NCBI GenBank assembly: GCA_003635315.1
Contig: PYJD01000008.1
Location: forward strand, 146,781 to 210,780
Source of the DNA: Candidatus Poribacteria bacterium
GTDB lineage: Bacteria; Poribacteria; WGA-4E; WGA-3G
Reading direction: 5' to 3'
Length of the DNA stretch: 64,000 bases
Of this stretch, positions 58,788 to 64,000 are shown piece after piece. The notes below the pieces were generated by a model, which was not told the DNA's origin, ran no database searches, and worked only from the letters and a program-made list of their open reading frames with translations. Position 1 is the first letter of the stretch. Each line of letters starts with the position of its first letter. The position numbers and the translations under genes are program-made.

Positions 58788-60293
58788 TTACAGTTGATCG
58801 TTAATTTCTTTTATTGACGGATATATCTTTTCATAGATGTTAAGTTTTTCGTTATATTGTTTTGCAACTTCAGCACGAGGATAGAATGTCTCACGTGGTT
58901 TTACTAACAGATCTACTGCTTCTTCTATTGATTTGTATTTACCAATTGCGGTACCCGAGAGAATTGCTGTTCCAAGACAAACACCTTCAGATATATCAAG
59001 AGCAATGACCTTTTTCCCGAACATATCTGCTTTGAGTTGTAACCATTTATCTGATTTTGCACCACCACCGATTGCGCGAACTTCATTTATTTCTACACCG
59101 GCATTTTGTAACATTGAAAGATTTTGTTTAATTTCGTAACTGATGCCCTCAAGAATAGATTTGACCAGTTCGGCTTTTGTTGTAGAGAGTGTTAAACCAA
59201 CAATAGCCCCTTTGGATTCTAAGTCAAGATGTGGTGTTCCTGAACCTGTAAAATGAGGTAGTAGCATTGCTGAACTTGGGGTATCTGGAATTTTATCTAA
59301 CAAGATGTCATATACATCACGTCCATCTTTATCTGCTTGTGCTATTTCAAATTGTGCGAAATTATCCCGAAACCAGCGTAGGACTACACCACCACTTGAA
59401 ACAAAGCCTAATGTAACATATAAGTCTTCAACAACATGAGGATAACATGCAAAATTACCATCAATCATCTGATTATTTATAACCGGTTCAGAAAATGCGG
59501 GTGCAATACATTCGACTGTCCCTGTAGCGTCCATTAGTTCACCACTGCGAATTATACCTGCCCCTAATGCCCCACATGGCTGGTCATGACCACCAGCAAC
59601 AACGACTACACCTTGAGGTAGACCGAGTTCTTCAGAAACTTTAGCTCCAATTTCACCAATAATCGAGCCGGATGGTACAGGTTTAGGTAAGAGTTCAGGA
59701 TCAATATCTGCAAGATTAAGCATCTTCTCTGACCAAGTTTTATTTATAATGTCAAAAAACATTGTTCGGGCAGCGAGAGAATAGTCGACAGCCAAATCAA
59801 CACCTAATCTGAAATTGACAAAGTCTTCATATCCAAAGAATTTCCAGACTTCCCCATATAATTCAGGTTGGTTTCTTTGGATCCAGACGATTTTAGCCAA
59901 AGTATGTATATCACTTGGTGGCATACCAGTGATTTGCATTATTTCTAAAGGACTCATGTCCTGGAATAATTCATCACAAATACCAATTGTACGGGAATCA
60001 AAAGTTGTGATTGCATTTGCAAGTACATCACAATTACCCCATACAGGCGTAACAGCTTCACCTTGTGATGCAACTGATATTGCTTCGATAGGATCATGTT
60101 TTGTTTCTGATGCTACCTTGCGTATACCATTTGAGACCTTTTCCCATACGACATTACTATCAAGTTCTGACCATCCGGGTTGTGGATGTATTAGAGGATA
60201 TTCACCGTATGCTTGCGATAAAATCTCTCCATCTTCACGAAATGCAATGACTTTACATCCTGTAGTGCCTACATCAATAGCCAAAAGACTCAT
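58788..60293 (-). CDS. FGGY-family carbohydrate kinase (xylulokinase-like)
   Basis: LLAIDVGTTGCKVIAF, VVAGGHDQPCGALGAGI, IGGGAKSDKWLQLKADMFGKKV. Confidence 0.9.
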   Translation of the reverse strand: MSLLAIDVGTTGCKVIAFREDGEILSQAYGEYPLIHPQPGWSELDSNVVWEKVSNGIRKVASETKHDPIEAISVASQGEAVTPVWGNCDVLANAITTFDSRTIGICDELFQDMSPLEIMQITGMPPSDIHTLAKIVWIQRNQPELYGEVWKFFGYEDFVNFRLGVDLAVDYSLAARTMFFDIINKTWSEKMLNLADIDPELLPKPVPSGSIIGEIGAKVSEELGLPQGVVVVAGGHDQPCGALGAGIIRSGELMDATGTVECIAPAFSEPVINNQMIDGNFACYPHVVEDLYVTLGFVSSGGVVLRWFRDNFAQFEIAQADKDGRDVYDILLDKIPDTPSSAMLLPHFTGSGTPHLDLESKGAIVGLTLSTTKAELVKSILEGISYEIKQNLSMLQNAGVEINEVRAIGGGAKSDKWLQLKADMFGKKVIALDISEGVCLGTAILSGTAIGKYKSIEEAVDLLVKPRETFYPRAEVAKQYNEKLNIYEKIYPSIKEINDQL

Positions 60294-60451
60294 TCTAAAA
60301 CTCCTTAAAATGGGATGTAGACATCATATTACATATTTCGTTTAATTACAAGGAATTGAGAAGACTAATGAAACTATATTTCACTCCGTAACGTGTAATT
60401 GTAGTGAGTAAATCACATATATAATATCATATTTATTATTTGGAGGAATTA

Positions 60452-60877
60452 ATGAATATTAACACATACATATGGTTCAATGAAAGTTGTCTTGAAGCAT
60501 TTGAATATTATAAAACAGTTTTTGGTGGAGAGTTCAAGAGCTTAATGACTTATCGGGATGGACCGGAAGATTTACCCGTAGCTGAAGAGGATCTTGACCG
60601 TATTATGCATGTATCACTACCCATTGGCTCAAGTGTATTGATGGGAAGTGATTCCTGTTCTTCACTCGGACCCCCGCGTGTAATGGGAAATAATTTTTCT
60701 CTATGTTTTGAAGCAGATAATACCGAACATGCAGATGATATATATAGGAAGCTTTCTTCAGGTGGAAAAGTTATATATCCAATGGAAGATGCCTTCTGGG
60801 GTGCATATTATGGAAAATTAACTGATAAATTTGGAATCAATTGGGATATTATATTTAGTTATCACCAGGAACAATAA
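60452..60877 (+). CDS. VOC-superfamily (PhnB-like) protein
   Basis: INTYIWFNESCLEAFEYYKTVFGGEFKSLMTY; GGAGG SD precedes ATG 60452. Confidence 0.85.
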   Translation: MNINTYIWFNESCLEAFEYYKTVFGGEFKSLMTYRDGPEDLPVAEEDLDRIMHVSLPIGSSVLMGSDSCSSLGPPRVMGNNFSLCFEADNTEHADDIYRKLSSGGKVIYPMEDAFWGAYYGKLTDKFGINWDIIFSYHQEQ

Positions 60878-60934
60878 TTTCAATATGATTGCGTCTAATT
60901 TACTGTAAATCATTAAATCGAAGGATTAATTATT

Positions 60935-60974
60935 CAACTCAACCTTCCATAGTGCTGGTTGGGTTGTTTTTTTA
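60935..60974 (+). terminator. Rho-independent terminator
   Basis: CAACTCAACC TTCCATAGTGCT GGTTGGGTTG TTTTTTT. Confidence 0.85.
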
Positions 60975-60994
60975 ATATACTCATTAGACTTTTA

Positions 60995-61133
60995 TTATAG
61001 TAAACTTTTGAATTAATGGTACATTTTGAGATGTAGGAGGGAACTCCGATTCCCAAATATCACTTAGTTAAATCGCGATTCGGAGATCGCTCCTACATGG
61101 ATTTTGTGTTATTATTTTCAATGTTCACTATAA
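60995..61133. mobile_element. MITE-like element, TIR family 2, copy 2 (139 bp)
   Basis: TTATAGTAAAC...GTTCACTATAA; same length and internal palindrome as 16616-16754. Confidence 0.85.
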
Positions 61134-61183
61134 TTTAGTCTTTTACATACAGTAGATAATATGTTAATATAATGTTGGGGTAA

Positions 61184-61975
61184 ATGAAAATGGGAAATAA
61201 TCCAATGCGTTTTAAAAATCAGGTAGTATTTGTTACGGGTGGTGGCGGACCTTTAGGAATTGGACGTGCGGCATGTTTGGCTTTTGCAAGGGAAGGTGCT
61301 AAAATTGTGGTTGCCGGGGGAAGAAGTTCGGATGCAGTAATGAATGAAATAAGTGATACAGGTGGTGATGCCATATCTATTCAATTGGATGTTACTGATA
61401 CGAACCAGGTTCAATCCGCAGTTGAAAAGACAATTAATACCTTTGGTGGGATTGATGTCTTGTTTAATAATGCTGGTATTATCAATCGACAATCCTTATT
61501 AGAACTTACAGCAGAAGGATTTGATCATGTAATGGCAGTAAATGTAAAGGGTTGTTTATTATGTGCTCAGGCAGTAGCAAAGGTGATGATTGCCAATGGA
61601 ACTCGTGGTAGGATTATAAATAATTCATCTATTTTTGCTGAAGAATCCCATGCTGGTGTATTAAGTTATTGTGTAAGTAAAGCAGCAGTTAATCGATTAA
61701 CACGTAGTTTGGCATTAGAACTTCGACCCCATGGTATTACTGTTAACGCAATAGCACCAGGTGGAGGAGCACCAACGGGTATGAATGCTCCGCATAACCT
61801 TCCAGAGGATGATAGTTTGCCCGAGTTAATTCCTGCCCCTACAGATGCTCCACTTGAGCGATCTGCCACAGTATGGGATTATATAGGAGCCGTATTGTTT
61901 CTGGCATCTGAAGATGCGGCTTATATTAGTGGTGAAATTATGACTGTAGATGGTGGGGCGGCTGCCCGAAGATAA
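61184..61975 (+). CDS. Short-chain dehydrogenase/reductase
   Basis: VVFVTGGGGPLGIGRAACLAFAREGA, NNAG, YCVSKAAVNRL. Confidence 0.9.
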   Translation: MKMGNNPMRFKNQVVFVTGGGGPLGIGRAACLAFAREGAKIVVAGGRSSDAVMNEISDTGGDAISIQLDVTDTNQVQSAVEKTINTFGGIDVLFNNAGIINRQSLLELTAEGFDHVMAVNVKGCLLCAQAVAKVMIANGTRGRIINNSSIFAEESHAGVLSYCVSKAAVNRLTRSLALELRPHGITVNAIAPGGGAPTGMNAPHNLPEDDSLPELIPAPTDAPLERSATVWDYIGAVLFLASEDAAYISGEIMTVDGGAAARR

Positions 61976-61997
61976 TTAGGTTAGGAGAGAACCTATT

Positions 61998-62480
61998 TTG
62001 TGGTTGTTAGATTTCTTTAGTAGTTGTTGGCATACTGTTTCTGGATGGTTTATATATCTCTGGAAATACATTTCACCTATTTTACATTTCCTTAATGAGT
62101 ATAAGTTATTATTAGTGATAATATCGGTTTCCAGTATTCTATTAAGTATTATAGGATGTATTGCCCTAATTACATTTCTTCCTTCCGATTATTTCACTGA
62201 ATCAAAACACGGTAAACACATTAACAATCTGTTTTTGAGGATAGTTGTTTCTATTACAAAAAATCTTATAGGTGTGATTCTTGTAATTATGGGTATATTG
62301 TTGTCAGTTCCGGGTATACCAGGTCAAGGGTTGTTAACCATTTTTGCAGGAATTATACTAAGTGATTTTCCGGGTAAAAAGAGATTTGCACGAAAAATCA
62401 TCAAAATAAAAGCAGTGAATTCTTCTGCAAATCAGATCAGAAACACATTTAATCGATCACCACTTATATTGGATGAATGA
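61998..62480 (+). CDS. Hypothetical membrane protein (PGPGW-like motif region)
   Basis: TTG start; LIGVILVIMGILLSVPGIPGQGLLTIFAGIILSDFPGKKRFARKI. Confidence 0.55.
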   Translation: MWLLDFFSSCWHTVSGWFIYLWKYISPILHFLNEYKLLLVIISVSSILLSIIGCIALITFLPSDYFTESKHGKHINNLFLRIVVSITKNLIGVILVIMGILLSVPGIPGQGLLTIFAGIILSDFPGKKRFARKIIKIKAVNSSANQIRNTFNRSPLILDE

Positions 62481-62612
62481 AATTAGTGAACGATGCTTTT
62501 CATAGTGAAGCAGTCATCTCTTTTGATAAATCACAAACCCCTTATACCAATATATTTGAAATCTGTTGTTTCATATTTACATACAACAGATCACCAGTAT
62601 CGAAATAGACAA

Positions 62613-63299
62613 TTATTCAGATGCTCTGTTTAGTATTCCCATTGAAAGTAATACAGCAATTAGAAGTAGGAATCCAACAAGAAGTATGGTAAACAGTTTT
62701 GTAATGAAGTTAAGAATAGCTTGAAAGCTAAAGACATTTGAACCTGATTCTCCGTAACATAAGGCATATCCACCAGTTCCAAACCAAGATCCCAAGGTCA
62801 AATGGTAATTATCGATATTGGCATGATCTAAAAATCCTGTTGGTTTTACATGATCGTGACGTCCAACAAAATAGTGTCGACCAGACTGCCATCTCAAATT
62901 TCCATCTTTAGTAATCCGATATTCGTTACCAAGTAATCCTTTTTCCCTTAATTTACTGACTTCACCTGGTTCCATTCTATCTTCCCTAATACTCATTTTT
63001 AGACCTTTAATAAAATCTTTAATGGACCCACCTTCGCGATAATATGTTTCTATATCGTTCCAATCTGCTAATCTTACATTTTCACCTAATTGTTTCTTAC
63101 ATTCTTCCTTTAGATCCTCCAGTTCTGATAGATTATGTTTAATCACATGGAACTGTTTATAACTGGCTAAAGCTCCAGAAATTGGAACCTGAAGTGATAC
63201 AGACATTCCGTAATCATAAACAAATCTGGCAATAAAAAACGTAAGAATTAATATACCCAAGACAATTATGTATTTTAGTAATGAATTTGATTTTTTCAT
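62613..63299 (-). CDS. Hypothetical membrane protein
   Basis: 228 aa with N- and C-terminal TM segments. Confidence 0.55.
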   Translation of the reverse strand: MKKSNSLLKYIIVLGILILTFFIARFVYDYGMSVSLQVPISGALASYKQFHVIKHNLSELEDLKEECKKQLGENVRLADWNDIETYYREGGSIKDFIKGLKMSIREDRMEPGEVSKLREKGLLGNEYRITKDGNLRWQSGRHYFVGRHDHVKPTGFLDHANIDNYHLTLGSWFGTGGYALCYGESGSNVFSFQAILNFITKLFTILLVGFLLLIAVLLSMGILNRASE

Positions 63300-63370
63300 T
63301 TTTACCTCTATCTGAATTTTAAGGTTATATCTTGTTTCTTTTTGTACAATGATAGCATAAGTTATAGATT

Positions 63371-63479
63371 ATACCAATTCTATTTATGATTATCTCATTA
63401 CTGGCAGTTAGGAATGAAACACCGAAGACACAAACTGAAAGTTTGTGCTACAAAAAAGAGAGTTTAGCAATTACAATAC
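63371..63479. mobile_element. MITE-like element E (TIR family 1), right end degenerate or interrupted
   Basis: TTATACCAATTCTATTTATGATTATCTCATTACTGGCAGTTAGGAATGAAAC...CACAAACTGAAAGTTTGTGCTACAAAAAAGAGAG; homology to 33730-33846 ends at AATTA. Confidence 0.65.
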
Positions 63480-63488
63480 CTTCGCCAA

Positions 63489-64000
63489 TTATCCTGGATT
63501 TAAATCAGGTTGCGTGTAATGAATAGCACCGATTGAACTTAGATGTTGCGTGATCTCATCAATAACAATTGGTTCAGGTTTTTGCGGAAGTATTTTTAAT
63601 GTTTCCTCTAAATATTTCAAGCCTCTATAGTGTGATTTCAGATCTAAAACACTATAGGGTGTATTCTCATCACCAAATCTATTTTTGAGTTTCGCACTGA
63701 CCGATACCATAAACATTGATAGGTTTGCTGCATTATTCACAGGTGTTTTGTTGACATTCATAGAATCTTGTAATCCCCAATATTGTTTCGCATCCCGGAA
63801 GTTGAACTCGATTTGAAAACGAAGGGAATAATAGTCCACCATTTTTTCTGCATCTAATGCTAAATCAGAACTAAACAATAAAATGTAGGATTGCTGATTT
63901 GTTAGCAAGTTTGTCTTGCGGACACAAACGATATTTAGAAGTTCTGTGAACTTTCGGTGCCGTAAGTTCATTTGATACACTTCGGTTCTGATGTCTTGGG
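63489..64000 (-). CDS. IS4-like transposase, C-terminal part (continues past right edge)
   Basis: MVDYYSLRFQIEFNFRDAKQYWGLQDSMN (DDE YREK-like region); frame open to window edge. Confidence 0.8.
   Translation of the reverse strand, partial: QDIRTEVYQMNLRHRKFTELLNIVCVRKTNLLTNQQSYILLFSSDLALDAEKMVDYYSLRFQIEFNFRDAKQYWGLQDSMNVNKTPVNNAANLSMFMVSVSAKLKNRFGDENTPYSVLDLKSHYRGLKYLEETLKILPQKPEPIVIDEITQHLSSIGAIHYTQPDLNPG

Noticed and set aside
1-64000. tRNA/rRNA genes
   Set aside because: No cloverleaf or rRNA-like sequence recognised by eye; a tRNAscan/barrnap run would be needed to exclude them

Overview
AT-rich bacterial chromosomal window with mostly single-copy metabolic genes on both strands. The gene content (DUF6785-like membrane protein, many TIM-barrel sugar isomerases and Gfo/Idh oxidoreductases, many small palindromic repeats) resembles Candidatus Poribacteria or related lineages; this is inference only. 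Recognisable blocks: GldF/GldG-like ABC export; a chlorite-dismutase-family protein; a ClpX-like ATPase with an apparently duplicated C-terminal lid; ATP sulfurylase; IF-1 overlapping a J-domain protein; a nitrate assimilation cluster (ANTAR regulator, NirA, NarK, NasA); an amidase/dipeptide epimerase pair; an NfeD/flotillin cluster; FGGY and ROK kinases; a partial transposase at the right edge. Accessory signals: (i) two ~340-nt non-coding copies (5331-5666 and 57285-57623) whose central hairpin shows three consecutive compensatory base-pair changes; (ii) a tandem-hairpin ANTAR-type leader overlapping an intrinsic terminator upstream of nirA; (iii) two families of short TIR-bordered MITE-like elements, several ending within a few bp of stop codons; (iv) a decayed type I restriction/antitoxin-like island (24.8-26.9 kb). 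No CRISPR array, rRNA or tRNA was recognised. All calls are by eye from sequence and the supplied ORFs; no database search was run.
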